45,535 nucleotides of DNA from Lysobacteraceae bacterium (GCA_031263725.1 JAISFF010000076.1:1-45535), one strand, 5' to 3'. Positions 22,332 to 31,677 are shown, counted from the first letter of the stretch. A program made the numbers and translations. Notes: generated by a model not told the origin, from the letters alone.

Positions 22332-23288
22332 ATGTCGACTTCCTCTCTGCGTTCGATCCATGTCGTGGCCGGTGTCATCACCGATACGCGCGGCCGAATC
22401 CTGCTTGCGCGGCGTACCGGAAACAGTGATCTGGCCGGCCTGTGGGAATTCCCGGGCGGGAAGCGCGAACCGGGCGAGACTTCCGAGGATGCGCTGATCA
22501 GGGAACTGCGCGAAGAGCTGGGTATCGAGGCCGAAGTCGGCGAGCGCCTGATCGAGGTGCCGCAGCTCTATCCGGACAAGCGGCTGCGACTGGAAGTGCG
22601 ACGGATCACTCGATGGAAGGGATCCGCCAGGGGGCGCGAGGGGCAGGCATTGACCTGGGTGCCGGCGGACAAGCTGCTGCGCTATTCGATGCCGCCCGCC
22701 GACCAGCCGGTGGTCGCGGTGCTGCGGCAACCGGATCATTATCTGGTCACACCGGCGCCGGAGGCGGAGGAAAGCGATTGGCGAAGGCGTTTGTCCAGTG
22801 CGGTGAGAAACGGCATCAAGCGCATCCAGTTGCGTGCTGGCCATGCGGCTGGCAGCGGTTGGAAGCAACTGGTGAGGTCCGTCGTAGCCGATGATTCGAT
22901 GGCAGGAGTCGAAGTATTGCTGAATCGCGATGTCGACTTGGCGCGAGAACTCGGCATCGGCGTGCACCTGGGATCGGAGCAACTGTCACGGCTGGATGCG
23001 CGGCCATTGCCCCAGAACTTGCCGGTTGCGGCGTCCTGTCATACCGAAGCCAGTCTGCGAGCGGCGCAACGGCTGGGATGCGATTTCGTGGTACTGGGCC
23101 CATTGCGGTGGACCGCCAGTCATCCGGAGATCGATTCGCCATTGGGATGGACAGGATTTGCCTCGTTGCGGGAAACGGTTTCGCTGCCCATCTATGCCAT
23201 CGGCGGACTGTCGATGGATGATGTCGTGCAAGCGCGGGAACATGGCGCGCAAGGCATCGCCGCGATTCGCGGACTGTGGCCGGACTGA
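22332..23288 (+). CDS. Nudix hydrolase (MutT-type) fused to a thiamine-phosphate-synthase-like domain
   Basis: This is a 318-residue two-domain protein. Residues about 8-130 form a MutT-like Nudix domain with a complete Nudix box at 43-65 (G-x5-E-x7-REL-x-EELGI), which binds divalent metal and hydrolyses oxidised nucleoside triphosphates such as 8-oxo-dGTP. Residues about 155-318 are a ThiE/TenI-like barrel (GVHLGSEQL, LGPLRWTASHP, YAIGGL). Several thiamine-phosphate-synthase positions look altered, e.g. NRDVD replaces the usual NDRVD and the pyrophosphate-binding Q-R-K region is QLRAG. The fusion is known in gammaproteobacteria; the role of the second domain is uncertain. A TTG at 22323 is an alternative start. 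Confidence 0.88.
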   Translation: MSTSSLRSIHVVAGVITDTRGRILLARRTGNSDLAGLWEFPGGKREPGETSEDALIRELREELGIEAEVGERLIEVPQLYPDKRLRLEVRRITRWKGSARGREGQALTWVPADKLLRYSMPPADQPVVAVLRQPDHYLVTPAPEAEESDWRRRLSSAVRNGIKRIQLRAGHAAGSGWKQLVRSVVADDSMAGVEVLLNRDVDLARELGIGVHLGSEQLSRLDARPLPQNLPVAASCHTEASLRAAQRLGCDFVVLGPLRWTASHPEIDSPLGWTGFASLRETVSLPIYAIGGLSMDDVVQAREHGAQGIAAIRGLWPD

Positions 23289-23301
23289 CCGGCTAAGCCG
23301 G
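23289..23301. terminator. Short hairpin between convergent mutT-fusion and coaE genes
   Basis: CCGGC/GCCGG with a TAA loop, followed by GTTT on the plus strand, and overlapping the coaE stop codon. The two genes end only 4 nt apart. The stem is weak and its function as a two-way terminator is uncertain. Confidence 0.35.
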
Positions 23302-23913
23302 GTTTACTCGCGCGAGTACCCGATACCGGGCATCCAGTTCCAACACCTGTCTGTCCAGATGTTCCGGCGCGCCATCATTGCGCAGGATGTCGTCGGCGAT
23401 GGCCAGACGCTGTTCGCGCGCCGATTGCGCCTGGATCATTTGCTCGGCCAGCGCATGAGTGATTTCATCGCGGCGGATCAGTCGTGCGCGCTGCACGGAA
23501 ACCGGGACATCTATGACCAGGATGCGTGCAAGCCAGGGATAGCCCTTCCGTCCGCCGGCCTCGGTGAGCAGGGGAATCGAGGCGATCGCATAGTCGCCTG
23601 GTGCGGCGCGGCAGACGCGCTCCAGCGTCTGCCGGATTGCCGGATGCGTGACCGATTCCAGCGCATGGCGGCTGTCGGCATCGGCGAATACCCGTTCCCG
23701 CACGCGCCTGCGGTCGAGGTGGCCGTCGGCCTGGAGAACCTGCGTCCCGAACAGCGCGACGATCTTTTCCAGTGCTGGCTGTCCTGGCGCCACGACCTGG
23801 CGCGCGATCAGGTCGGCATCCGCAATATGTATCCCCAATGCCTCGAAGCGCCGTGTCGCTTCGCTCTTGCCCGAGGCGATACCCCCGGTCAGTCCAACGA
23901 TGAAATCGCTCAT
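23293..23913 (-). CDS. coaE: Dephospho-CoA kinase CoaE
   Basis: CoaE phosphorylates the 3'-hydroxyl of dephospho-CoA, the last step of CoA synthesis. The protein has 206 residues with the P-loop GLTGGIASGKS (7-17), the DAD segment and a THPAIR motif. It lies 30 nt downstream of pilD in the same direction, the usual pilC-pilD-coaE order of Pseudomonas and xanthomonads. Confidence 0.95.
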   Translation of the reverse strand: MSDFIVGLTGGIASGKSEATRRFEALGIHIADADLIARQVVAPGQPALEKIVALFGTQVLQADGHLDRRRVRERVFADADSRHALESVTHPAIRQTLERVCRAAPGDYAIASIPLLTEAGGRKGYPWLARILVIDVPVSVQRARLIRRDEITHALAEQMIQAQSAREQRLAIADDILRNDGAPEHLDRQVLELDARYRVLARVNPA

Positions 23914-23943
23914 CGCGAACGGGTCCGGACGGATGGACCGAAG

Positions 23944-24810
23944 CTAGTGGCCGATGCCGGCATAGCGTAGATAGGCGTTGACCATCCCGTCGCCCCACAT
24001 GAACACGATCCAGCCCGCGATGGTCAGATACGGACCGAAAGGGATGGGAGTGGCGCGGTCGCGTCCCTGCGCGGTCAACCAGATCGTCCCGATGATGGCG
24101 CCGGCCAGCGAGGAAAGGAGAATGATGGGCAGGATGCCTTTCAGTCCGCACCAGGCTCCCAGTGCGGCCAGCAGCTTGAAGTCGCCATGCCCCATGCCTT
24201 CCTTGCCGGTCAGTTGCTTGAACAGCCACCACACCGACCATAGCGAAACATAACCGACCGTGGCCCCGAGCAGGGCAGGCTTGGCCGGCATGTACAGATT
24301 GTCCATGCTGGCGATCAAGCCCAGCCACATCAGCGGAAGCGTCAACTGGTCGGGCAGCAATCGCGTTCGCAAATCGATGCCGGCCAGGGCGACCAGGAAA
24401 CAGCTCAGCACGATGGCGCCGAACCCCTGCCAGCCAAAGCCGAAGCGCCATGCGCAAGCCAGTGTCAGCAGCCCGGTCAACAGCTCCACGAAGGGATACT
24501 GGATGGAGATTGGAGCGCTGCAATGGCGACACTTCCCGCGCTGGATCAGCCAGCTGAACAGCGGGATGTTCTCGTACCAGGACAAGCGATGCTTGCAGTG
24601 GGGGCAGTGCGATGGCTCCACCACGATCCCCGGTGGCGGTGGATCGTAGATATCGGGCAGCTCGAGAATTTCCCTGGCATCCCGCTTCCAGCCCCATTCC
24701 ATGCGCTTGGGCAGCCGCAGAATGACGACATTGAGGAAACTGCCAAGCAACAAACCCAGCCCGGCCGCGGCGGGATAGCCGAGGCCGGGATGTTGATCGA
24801 GAAACGCCAT
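23944..24810 (-). CDS. pilD: Prepilin peptidase/N-methyltransferase PilD
   Basis: PilD is the inner-membrane aspartyl protease that removes the type IV prepilin leader and methylates the new N-terminus. The protein has 288 residues. The N-terminal methylase part has the four-Cys zinc site C69-PH-C72 and C94-RH-C97. The catalytic aspartates are Asp146 (GIDLRTRLLPD) and Asp210 in GMGHGDFK. About seven to eight hydrophobic segments follow. The ATG at 24810 gives the family length; longer in-frame starts reach back into pilC. It lies 4 nt after pilC, so the two are probably co-transcribed. Confidence 0.96.
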   Translation of the reverse strand: MAFLDQHPGLGYPAAAGLGLLLGSFLNVVILRLPKRMEWGWKRDAREILELPDIYDPPPPGIVVEPSHCPHCKHRLSWYENIPLFSWLIQRGKCRHCSAPISIQYPFVELLTGLLTLACAWRFGFGWQGFGAIVLSCFLVALAGIDLRTRLLPDQLTLPLMWLGLIASMDNLYMPAKPALLGATVGYVSLWSVWWLFKQLTGKEGMGHGDFKLLAALGAWCGLKGILPIILLSSLAGAIIGTIWLTAQGRDRATPIPFGPYLTIAGWIVFMWGDGMVNAYLRYAGIGH

Positions 24811-24814
24811 TCGG

Positions 24815-26083
24815 TCAGACCACGGCAGCCAGTTTGAAGATGGGAAGATACATGGCGATGACCATGCCGCCAACCAGGACGCCGATGACCACTATGACCA
24901 TTGGTTCGATCAGGCTGCTCAAGGCGTCGACGGCGTTGTTGACTTCCTGCTCGTAGTATTCCGCCACCTTCATCAGCATGGTGTCCAAGGCGCCGGCTTC
25001 CTCGCCGATGGAGGTCATCTGCACCACCATGTTGGGGAACAGGTTGGTCTGGCGCATGGCCAGGTTGACCGAGTAGCCCACGGAGACATCGTCGCGGATG
25101 CGCTGGATGGCCTGCTCGTAGACTGAATTGCCGGTTGCGCCGGCGACGGTGTCCAGCGCTTCGACCAGCGGCACACCGGCACGGAACGTCACGGCTGTCG
25201 ATCGTGTGAAACGGGCGATGGCGGCATTGTGCATGATGGTTCCGATGATGGGCACCTTGAGTATGACCCGATCCACGAAATGCTGGAATTCCAATGACCG
25301 CTTGAACATGAAGATGATGCCTGCGAAGAGCGCGACTACCATGAGTCCAAGCGCCAAGCCGCCCCATGAAAGCGCGAAGTGCGAAAGGCCGACCACCATC
25401 TTGGTGAAGGCGGGCAGATCGGCGCCGAAACCGACGAACAGTTCCTCGAATTTGGGAATCACCCAGATCAGCAGGATCAGGCTGACAACGACCGCGACCG
25501 CAATGACCATGGCGGGATAGAACAGCGCCTTGCGGATCTTGCCTTTCAGCGTCTCGATGTTCTCTTTGTACGTGGCAACCGTGTCCAGCACCGTTTCCAG
25601 CACGCCCGCTCCTTCGCCAGCGCGAACCAGGTTCCGGTACAGCTCATCGAACTGCACCGGGTGCTTGCTGAGGGCTTCGTGCAGTGACGAACCGCCTTCG
25701 ATATCGATGCGGATATCCTCCACCATCTTTTTCATGCGCGGGTTTTTCACGCCTCCCGCGATGATTTCCAGCGCACTGACGATGGGGACGCCCGCTTTCA
25801 TCATGGTCGCCAACTGGCGGCTGAAAAAAGCGATGTCGGTGGGCTTGATCTTGCTGCCGGCCGCACCGAACAAGGGCTTGGGCTTGGGCTTGACGACAGA
25901 CGGGATGATGCCCTGGCGACGCAACTCGGCGCGCAGCAGGTTCGCGTTCTTGGCGGTCTGCTCTCCCTTGATCTTGATTCCGCGCTTGTCGGTGCCTTCC
26001 CACAGGAAGGGTTGCATCGGATTGGCAGGCCGCTTCATGGGAGCGGTTCTTTTCGCGGATGCGGCACTACGCGTAACGGACAT
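24815..26083 (-). CDS. pilC: Type IV pilus inner-membrane platform protein PilC
   Basis: PilC is the GspF-family platform protein that connects the pilus assembly and retraction ATPases with the growing fibre. The protein has 422 residues. It has two T2SSF domains (about 85-208 and 290-410), each followed by hydrophobic segments, with FFSRQLATMMKAGVP and RFTRSTAVTFRAGVP as the two repeat starts. The ATG is preceded by a strong GGAGGAG ribosome-binding site. No pilB lies next to it. It is divergent from pilA. Confidence 0.96.
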   Translation of the reverse strand: MSVTRSAASAKRTAPMKRPANPMQPFLWEGTDKRGIKIKGEQTAKNANLLRAELRRQGIIPSVVKPKPKPLFGAAGSKIKPTDIAFFSRQLATMMKAGVPIVSALEIIAGGVKNPRMKKMVEDIRIDIEGGSSLHEALSKHPVQFDELYRNLVRAGEGAGVLETVLDTVATYKENIETLKGKIRKALFYPAMVIAVAVVVSLILLIWVIPKFEELFVGFGADLPAFTKMVVGLSHFALSWGGLALGLMVVALFAGIIFMFKRSLEFQHFVDRVILKVPIIGTIMHNAAIARFTRSTAVTFRAGVPLVEALDTVAGATGNSVYEQAIQRIRDDVSVGYSVNLAMRQTNLFPNMVVQMTSIGEEAGALDTMLMKVAEYYEQEVNNAVDALSSLIEPMVIVVIGVLVGGMVIAMYLPIFKLAAVV

Positions 26084-26315
26084 ATAAAATTCTCCTCCGG
26101 CATCCCCGCGCCGGATACAAGTGAAGATTATAGTAACGATTTATGCCTTGGCTGGCACTAATTTGAGTGTTTCCGGATGCGTTGTGGGAGCCACGGCAAG
26201 CGGTAACGTCCCGGAAGACGGGAGGCTGGTCCACGGCAGGACGAGAAGGGGAGCAGTAATGGATGACTGTCTAGATGGACCGGAATGCGTTTCGGCAGCC
26301 GGTTTTGTCAAATTG

Positions 26316-26331
26316 TGACCAGATGTGGTCA
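26316..26331. promoter_or_regulatory. Palindrome upstream of the pilA sigma-54 promoter, possible activator (PilR) site
   Basis: Perfect 6-bp arms TGACCA/TGGTCA around GATG, just after a TTTTGTCAAATTG stretch, about 90-100 bp upstream of the -24 element. This is the right distance for an NtrC-family activator. The PilR assignment is inference. Confidence 0.4.
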
Positions 26332-26417
26332 TATTTTTTGGGAACGACGGATTTCATCAACTTTGGACTGATAGAAAAAATCCAATGAACACGCGGGGGT
26401 GATTGATTCCAGGTGGT

Positions 26418-26433
26418 TGGCACGCTATTTGCA
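26418..26433 (+). promoter_or_regulatory. Sigma-54 (-24/-12) promoter of pilA
   Basis: TGGCACG-CTAT-TTGCA matches the RpoN consensus, with GG at 26419-26420 and GC at 26431-26432, exactly 12 nt apart. Transcription would start near 26444, about 100 nt before pilA. RpoN with PilR control of pilA is well established in Pseudomonas and known in xanthomonads. Confidence 0.85.
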
Positions 26434-26542
26434 TTGCCTTTGTACATGACATGACCGTGATACCACGTAATGATTGAATTTGTGGCATGTGGGGCATGGC
26501 ATCCAAAGACCTTTCGTGAACCCACTACTTAGGGGAATGATT

Positions 26543-26986
26543 ATGAAAAAGCAACAAGGCTTCACCCTGATCGAACTGATGATCGTCGTCGCGATCGTCG
26601 CCATTCTGGCTGCCATTGCCGTTCCGGCCTATCAGGACTTCACCGCTCGCGCGCAAGTGTCCGAGGGACTGAGCCTGATGACTCCCGCCAAACTGGGTGT
26701 CAGCGAGTACTACGCGGACCGGGGGGAGTGGCCTACCAGCAATGACGAGGCGGGTCTCGCCACTGACACCGACATCAACAGTAAATATGTTGCGAGTGTG
26801 GGAGTTGGAGATGGCGGTGTAATCACGGTGACGTTTGCTGGCGCTGCTCCTGCGCATGCCAGCATTTGGGGTAAGACGCTTGTTTTTACTCCGACGGCGA
26901 GCGGCGCGGATCGTCCGGTTGACTGGAATTGCAAGTTGGACGGCACCTTGGAAGCGAAGTATCGTCCCGCAAGCTGCCGTCCGTAA
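26543..26986 (+). CDS. pilA: Type IV major pilin PilA
   Basis: PilA is the type IVa pilin subunit. The protein has 147 residues with the leader MKKQQG cut before Phe7 and the conserved Glu5 of the mature form (FTLIELM). A long hydrophobic N-terminal helix follows. Cys130 and Cys145 should form the disulfide-bonded C-terminal loop. AGGGG lies 7 nt before the ATG at 26543; an in-frame ATG two codons upstream (26537) is less well placed. It is transcribed from the sigma-54 promoter and followed by a strong terminator. PilD, encoded nearby, would process it. Confidence 0.96.
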   Translation: MKKQQGFTLIELMIVVAIVAILAAIAVPAYQDFTARAQVSEGLSLMTPAKLGVSEYYADRGEWPTSNDEAGLATDTDINSKYVASVGVGDGGVITVTFAGAAPAHASIWGKTLVFTPTASGADRPVDWNCKLDGTLEAKYRPASCRP

Positions 26987-27027
26987 TCTGGTCGTAAGTT
27001 TGAATAAACGACTAGAGTGACAAGCTG

Positions 27028-27064
27028 AAGCAGAAAGGCCGCAGAAGTGCGGCCTTTCTGCTTT
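27028..27064 (+). terminator. Strong intrinsic terminator after pilA
   Basis: Perfect 16-bp stem (27028-27043 with 27048-27063) and a GAAG tetraloop. The arms carry an A-run and a T-run, so it could work in both directions. Confidence 0.85.
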
Positions 27065-27168
27065 GTGGAAAGCCGATGCGGCAGGCTCTTGGTTGAGATG
27101 CCCCGTTGAGTCGAACCATGTAGGCAATCCGTTTTTGTCAGTAGGCGGAATACGGGAAGTGCTTCCAT

Positions 27169-29136
27169 ATGCCGGCTGCGGCCGTGATATCGGGTAAAGT
27201 TGCGCGATTCAAGTACGAGGAATCTCGCTTGTCGTCAACATCAACGAACTCCCTGTTGCCTGTCGAGTCGCCGCTGGCGATGCCCGAGCAGTCGCTGCGA
27301 ACCGGAAAGCTGAAGAATCGCAGCTTGCCGACCTCGCCCAGGCACATCGGATGGCGCCGGTTCTACGTATTCGGCGGCGGCGCCGTGATGACGATCGGTG
27401 CCGCCTGGCTGCTGATGCGGGTGCTGAGGGTCGGCGGGATGAGCCTGCTGGATACGTTGCTGCTGTTCCTGTTCCTGTTCCTGTTCGCCTGGATCGCGTT
27501 TTCGTTCCTGAGCACGCTGGCGGGCTTTGTCCTGGTGCTGACGCGTGGCGGTCACAAGCTGGGAATCGACACTCGCCTGCCGCAGCGCCGGGTGGGCCAG
27601 CGGACCGCCCTGTTGATGCCGACCTACAACGAGGACCCGCGCCGCTTGCTGGCGGGCCTGCAGGCCATATACGAGTCGGTCGCGGAGACCGGTCAGCTCG
27701 ACAGGTTCGACTTCTTCGTGCTCAGCGACACTCGGCGCGAGGAAATCGCGGTTCGGGAAATGGCGGAATTCCTCAAGCTGCGCGAACGCCTCGGTGGCGA
27801 AACGGTGAGGCTCTACTATCGGCGCCGTACCGACAACACCGGGCGGAAGGCGGGCAATATCGCCGAATGGGTGCGCCGTTTCGGCGGCGCCTATCCGCAT
27901 ATGCTGATCCTGGATGCCGACAGCCTGATGACCGGTGACAGCATCATCCGGCTGGCGGCGGCGATGGAGCGGAATCCGGAGGTCGGATTGATCCAGACGT
28001 TGCCGATGGTGGTCAACGGCAGCACCCTGTTCGCGCGTATGCAGCAGTTCGGCGGCCATATCTATGGGCCGGTGATGGCGCAGGGAGTGGCTTGGTGGCA
28101 GGGGGCCGAGAGCAACTACTGGGGCCATAACGCGATCATCCGCACGCGCGCATTCGCCGAAGAAGCCGGACTGCCGCCGCTGTCCGGGCACAAGCCGTTC
28201 GGCGGGCACATCCTCAGCCACGATTTCGTGGAGGCGGCCCTGATGCGGCGCGGTGGCTGGGCGATCCACATGGTGCCGACGCTGCGCGGCAGCTACGAGG
28301 AAGGTCCGCCCTCGTTGACCGACCTGCTGATCCGCGATCGCCGCTGGTGCCAGGGCAATCTGCAGCACGCCAAGGTGCTGTTCGCGAAAGGGCTGCACTG
28401 GATCAGCCGTTGCCACATGCTGATCGGCATCGGCGGATACCTGACCGCGCCGATGTGGGCGATGCTGCTGCTGTTCGGGCTGATGATCCCGCTGGAGAAT
28501 TCCGGGCTGCTTTCCGGCGGCTTCAACCTGCCGGGGGTATCGCCGGTGTCGTTCTGGCGCGCGCGCGACGCGACGCGGGTGGCCTGGCTGTTCATCGTGA
28601 CGATGGGACTGCTGTTCACGCCGAAGATCCTGGGCTACATCGCGATACTGCTCAATTCCAGGGAGCGGCGGCGGAGCGGCGGCGGGATGCGCGTTTTCAT
28701 CGGCATCCTGATCGAGAGCGTGCTGGCGACGCTGATGGCGCCCATCGTGATGTACCGGCAGTCGCGCGGCGTGGCCGAAGTCATTGCCGGCAAGGATTCG
28801 GGCTGGGAGGCGCAGCGCCGCGATGACGGCAGCCTGCCGCTGTCGGGCCTGATACGCAGTTATGGCGGATTGACGCTGTTCGGGTTGTTCATCGGCGTAT
28901 TGGCCTGGAACATCGCGCCTTCGCTGCTGGCCTGGATGTCGCCGATCGTGCTGGGCATGGCGCTGTCGATACCGGTCGTGGGGCTGACCTCGGCGCGGCG
29001 TTCGGGCGATTGGCTGCGACGACGCAGACTGCTGTGCATCCCGGAAGAGCTGGATCCGCCGCCGATCCTGCGCCGGGCGGCCGAACTGCGCCAGCGGTTC
29101 ACGGCCGAAGCAAAGAGCGGTCCTCCGCAGGCATAA
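27169..29136 (+). CDS. opgH: Glucans biosynthesis glucosyltransferase OpgH (MdoH)
   Basis: OpgH is the inner-membrane GT2 glucosyltransferase that makes the backbone of osmoregulated periplasmic glucans from UDP-glucose. The protein has 655 residues, shorter than the E. coli enzyme at the N-terminus. Two membrane segments (about 65-85 and 92-122) precede the catalytic domain, which has D249-A-D251 (DADS) and the R-x-x-RW motif ending in Trp393 (RDRRWCQGN). Further membrane segments follow. A GGGAAG (27154-27159) precedes the ATG at 27169, but a start at 27277 (MPEQ) is possible. opgG is not adjacent. Confidence 0.92.
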   Translation: MPAAAVISGKVARFKYEESRLSSTSTNSLLPVESPLAMPEQSLRTGKLKNRSLPTSPRHIGWRRFYVFGGGAVMTIGAAWLLMRVLRVGGMSLLDTLLLFLFLFLFAWIAFSFLSTLAGFVLVLTRGGHKLGIDTRLPQRRVGQRTALLMPTYNEDPRRLLAGLQAIYESVAETGQLDRFDFFVLSDTRREEIAVREMAEFLKLRERLGGETVRLYYRRRTDNTGRKAGNIAEWVRRFGGAYPHMLILDADSLMTGDSIIRLAAAMERNPEVGLIQTLPMVVNGSTLFARMQQFGGHIYGPVMAQGVAWWQGAESNYWGHNAIIRTRAFAEEAGLPPLSGHKPFGGHILSHDFVEAALMRRGGWAIHMVPTLRGSYEEGPPSLTDLLIRDRRWCQGNLQHAKVLFAKGLHWISRCHMLIGIGGYLTAPMWAMLLLFGLMIPLENSGLLSGGFNLPGVSPVSFWRARDATRVAWLFIVTMGLLFTPKILGYIAILLNSRERRRSGGGMRVFIGILIESVLATLMAPIVMYRQSRGVAEVIAGKDSGWEAQRRDDGSLPLSGLIRSYGGLTLFGLFIGVLAWNIAPSLLAWMSPIVLGMALSIPVVGLTSARRSGDWLRRRRLLCIPEELDPPPILRRAAELRQRFTAEAKSGPPQA

Positions 29137-29166
29137 TGCGGTTTTGATCCCGCCGAGGATTGCGCC

Positions 29167-29832
29167 ATGCTGGAGACAGTGGAATACGAAACCGGCCCGG
29201 AGCCGCGCTGGACGGTGATCTGGTTGCATGGCCTGGGCGCCGACGGCCACGATTTCGTTCCGGTCATGCCGGAGCTGATAAAGCCGGAATGGCCCGAATT
29301 GCGCTTCGTTTTCCCGCATGCGCCGATGCGGCCGGTGACGATCAACAATGGCGCGCGGATGCGTGCCTGGTACGACATCGCGGCGCTGGACATGTCGAAC
29401 CGGGCCGATAGCGCCGGTGTCGATCAGTCGGTGCAGCAGGTGGAAGCGCTGATCGAGCGCGAAGGCGAGCGCGGCATCCTCGCGAACCGGGTCTTGCTGG
29501 CCGGCTTTTCGCAGGGAGGCGCGATCGCGCTGACTACCGGCCTGCGCCGCAACGAGCCGCTGGCGGGGTTGATCGGGCTGTCCACCTACCTGCCCGGCGG
29601 CGCGCAGGCGGTCGGCAACGTGTCGAAAACGGCGCTCGGCCAGCCGGTCTTCATGGCGCACGGCAACAGCGATCCCGTGATCGCGCCGGTCCATGCCGAG
29701 CAGAGCATGCAGGTCCTGCGTAGCGTGGGATTCGAGGTCGAATGGCATCGCTATCCGATGGAGCATCAGGTCTCGCTGGACGAGATCCAGGATCTGGGGC
29801 AGTGGATGAGCCGACGCTTCATCGACGCCTGA
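29167..29832 (+). CDS. Carboxylesterase/phospholipase-type alpha/beta hydrolase
   Basis: This 221-residue protein belongs to the phospholipase/carboxylesterase (Abhydrolase_2) family. The oxyanion loop WLHGLGADGHDF lies at 19-30, the nucleophile Ser115 in GFSQGG, Asp169 in NSDPVI and His200 in MEHQV, giving a complete triad. No signal peptide is seen, so it is probably cytoplasmic. A ribosome-binding GAGGAT precedes the start. It lies 30 nt after opgH and 3 nt before algZ. The physiological substrate is unknown. Confidence 0.9.
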   Translation: MLETVEYETGPEPRWTVIWLHGLGADGHDFVPVMPELIKPEWPELRFVFPHAPMRPVTINNGARMRAWYDIAALDMSNRADSAGVDQSVQQVEALIEREGERGILANRVLLAGFSQGGAIALTTGLRRNEPLAGLIGLSTYLPGGAQAVGNVSKTALGQPVFMAHGNSDPVIAPVHAEQSMQVLRSVGFEVEWHRYPMEHQVSLDEIQDLGQWMSRRFIDA

Positions 29833-29835
29833 AGC

Positions 29836-30894
29836 ATGGACGACCCGCGCCGCAGCGAGCCGTGGTTTCCCGATCTGTGCCGGACACAGCGGGTCGCGAT
29901 CATGCTGGGGCTGGCCGAACTCGTGGTGCTGGTCGTGGTGTTGACGCCGGACGGCGCGGCCGGCAATCCGTTGGCGCGTTTCGTCTATATCAGCGGTTTC
30001 GCGCTGTGGGTGGCCATCGCCATTTGCGCGTTGTTGTGCCGGTTGCGGGCGCGGATCTCGCAGCTGCCGGTGCGTCTCGGGTCGCTGTTGGCGCTGTTGC
30101 TGGCGGGCGCGGTCGCCGGCATATTCGCCGGAATACTGCATTCGCTCTACGGCGTCATCGGTCCCCCGCTGATGGGGCTGGGATTTTCCCACTTCGTCCT
30201 GCGCTGCGTGGCGGTGACGATGCTGATCACCGCGTTGGCGCTGCGCTACTTCTATATCAACGACCGCTGGGTGGCACAACTCGAAGCGCATGCGCGCGCC
30301 GAAGCCGACGCGTTGCAGGCGCGGATCCGGCCGCATTTCCTGTTCAACAGCATGAACCTGATCGCCGGGCTGCTGCGGCGTGATCCCGAGGTCGCCGAGC
30401 AGGCGGTGCTGGATCTGTCCGACCTGTTCCGTGCCGCGCTGGGTACCGGCGAGGGCGATTCGGATCTGCGCGCCGAGTGCGAACTGGCGGAACGGTATCT
30501 TTCGATCGAGTCATTGCGGCTCGGTGCCAGATTGCAGGTCGAATGGCACCGCGACGAACCCTTGCCGTGGTCGTTGCCGATGCCGCGGCTGATTCTGCAG
30601 CCGCTGGTGGAGAACGCGGTGCTGCATGGCGTCTCGCGCCTGCCCGAAGGTGGCAAGGTCGTGATCGGGCTGAGCGCCGATGAGCTGATGTTGCGGATAC
30701 GGATCGACAACCCGGCGCCCGATCCGGAAGGCGTCAAGCCGGGGTTGCGGCCGGATGGCGCGGGACATGCGCAACGGAACATCGCCCATCGGCTGGCTTA
30801 TCGCTACGGCGAAACGGCGCGCCTGGAGCGGGGCTGGCATGACGGCGAGTATCATTGCCGGTTGCAGATACCGCTCAAGGGCGAGGGTGCATGA
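29836..30894 (+). CDS. algZ: LytS-family sensor histidine kinase AlgZ-like
   Basis: This is a 352-residue membrane sensor. About four hydrophobic segments (about 21-140) are followed by a His_kinase domain with the family motif IRPHFLFNSMN (phospho-acceptor His167), then a HATPase region with QPLVENAVLHG. This is the unorthodox LytS/AlgZ (FimS) class. It is directly followed, with a 4-nt overlap, by the matching LytTR response regulator. In Pseudomonas AlgZ/AlgR controls type IV pili and exopolysaccharide; the same role is an inference here, though a pilus cluster is nearby. Confidence 0.9.
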   Translation: MDDPRRSEPWFPDLCRTQRVAIMLGLAELVVLVVVLTPDGAAGNPLARFVYISGFALWVAIAICALLCRLRARISQLPVRLGSLLALLLAGAVAGIFAGILHSLYGVIGPPLMGLGFSHFVLRCVAVTMLITALALRYFYINDRWVAQLEAHARAEADALQARIRPHFLFNSMNLIAGLLRRDPEVAEQAVLDLSDLFRAALGTGEGDSDLRAECELAERYLSIESLRLGARLQVEWHRDEPLPWSLPMPRLILQPLVENAVLHGVSRLPEGGKVVIGLSADELMLRIRIDNPAPDPEGVKPGLRPDGAGHAQRNIAHRLAYRYGETARLERGWHDGEYHCRLQIPLKGEGA

Positions 30895-31607
30895 AGCTCA
30901 TCATTGCCGACGATGAACCGCTGGCGCGGGGGAGACTGCGGGAACTGCTGGCGGACCAGTCCGGGATCGAGGTCATCGCCGAGGCGGAGAACGGATTGCA
31001 GGTACTGGAGGCATGCGCGCGCGCGCGGCCCGACGCCGTGTTGCTGGATATCGCCATGCCTGGAATGGATGGGATGGAAGCCGCGAAGTGGCTCGCGGAG
31101 CAGGAGCCGTCGCCGGCGGTCGTGTTCTGTACCGCCTATGACCAGCATGCACTGGCCGCGTTCGAGGCGGCGGCGATCGATTACCTCGTGAAGCCGGTGC
31201 GCAAGGAGCGTCTGCTGCAGGCGCTGGAACGGATCCGGCTGTATCTGGCCGGGCGCGAAGCGGCAGCGCCGGCGCGCCGGACGCATCTGCAGGCCAGGCT
31301 GGGAGCCAGCCTGCGGCTGATTCCGATGGAAGAGGTGTATTACCTGCAGGCGCAGGAAAAGTACGTGGTGATCCGCCACGCACGTGGCGAGGATGTGATC
31401 GAGGAATCGCTCAAATCGCTGGAAGACGAGTTCGGCGACATCCTGGTCAGGATCCATCGCAACTGTCTGGTGGCCCGCAAGGAGCTGGTCGAGCTGCGGC
31501 GTATGCCGGACGGGCATGTCCAGGCGCGTCTGCGCCATGTCGGGCAGTCTCTGGAAGTCAGCCGGCGCGCGATGGCGAATCTGCGCGAAATGTTGGATGG
31601 CCGCTGA
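30891..31607 (+). CDS. algR: LytTR-family response regulator AlgR-like
   Basis: This 238-residue response regulator has a receiver domain (1-115) with the acidic pair Asp7/Asp8, phospho-acceptor Asp53 in LLDIAMPG and the conserved YLVKPV lysine. A LytTR DNA-binding domain (about 135-235) follows, with [10 protein letters not shown] and VRIHRNCLV. The ATG at 30891 makes the ATGA overlap with algZ. An in-frame ATG at 30855 would add 12 residues inside algZ and is not preferred. hemC follows, as in Pseudomonas. Confidence 0.93.
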   Translation: MKLIIADDEPLARGRLRELLADQSGIEVIAEAENGLQVLEACARARPDAVLLDIAMPGMDGMEAAKWLAEQEPSPAVVFCTAYDQHALAAFEAAAIDYLVKPVRKERLLQALERIRLYLAGREAAAPARRTHLQARLGASLRLIPMEEVYYLQAQEKYVVIRHARGEDVIEESLKSLEDEFGDILVRIHRNCLVARKELVELRRMPDGHVQARLRHVGQSLEVSRRAMANLREMLDGR

Positions 31608-31665
31608 TCCCGATCGTGATCGCGGGATTCCGCGGCGAGGTCCGGATTTGTATGCGTGCTTCCGC

Positions 31666-31671
31666 GATAAT
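31666..31671 (+). promoter_or_regulatory. Possible -10 element of hemC, leaderless spacing
   Basis: GATAAT ends 6 nt before the hemC ATG. Transcription from it would begin at or beside the start codon. No convincing -35 at 17 nt was found. Confidence 0.35.
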
Positions 31672-31677
31672 GGCGAC

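Larger units (their letters stand above)
26084..26542. other. pilC-pilA divergent regulatory region
   Basis: This 459-nt gap carries the control region of pilA (a palindrome at 26316-26331 and a sigma-54 promoter at 26418-26433, listed separately). The part next to pilC (26090-26280) shows no gene. Confidence 0.6.

Noticed and set aside
23305-23318. Palindrome TACTCGCGCGAGTA near the coaE end
   Set aside because: It lies within coaE coding sequence and has no T-run; probably a chance result of codon choice.
27241-30336. Minus-strand open frame of 1031 codons across opgH, the esterase and algZ
   Set aside because: Very long but His/Gln/Arg-rich without any domain, and opposite three recognisable genes; an antisense artefact of GC-rich codons.
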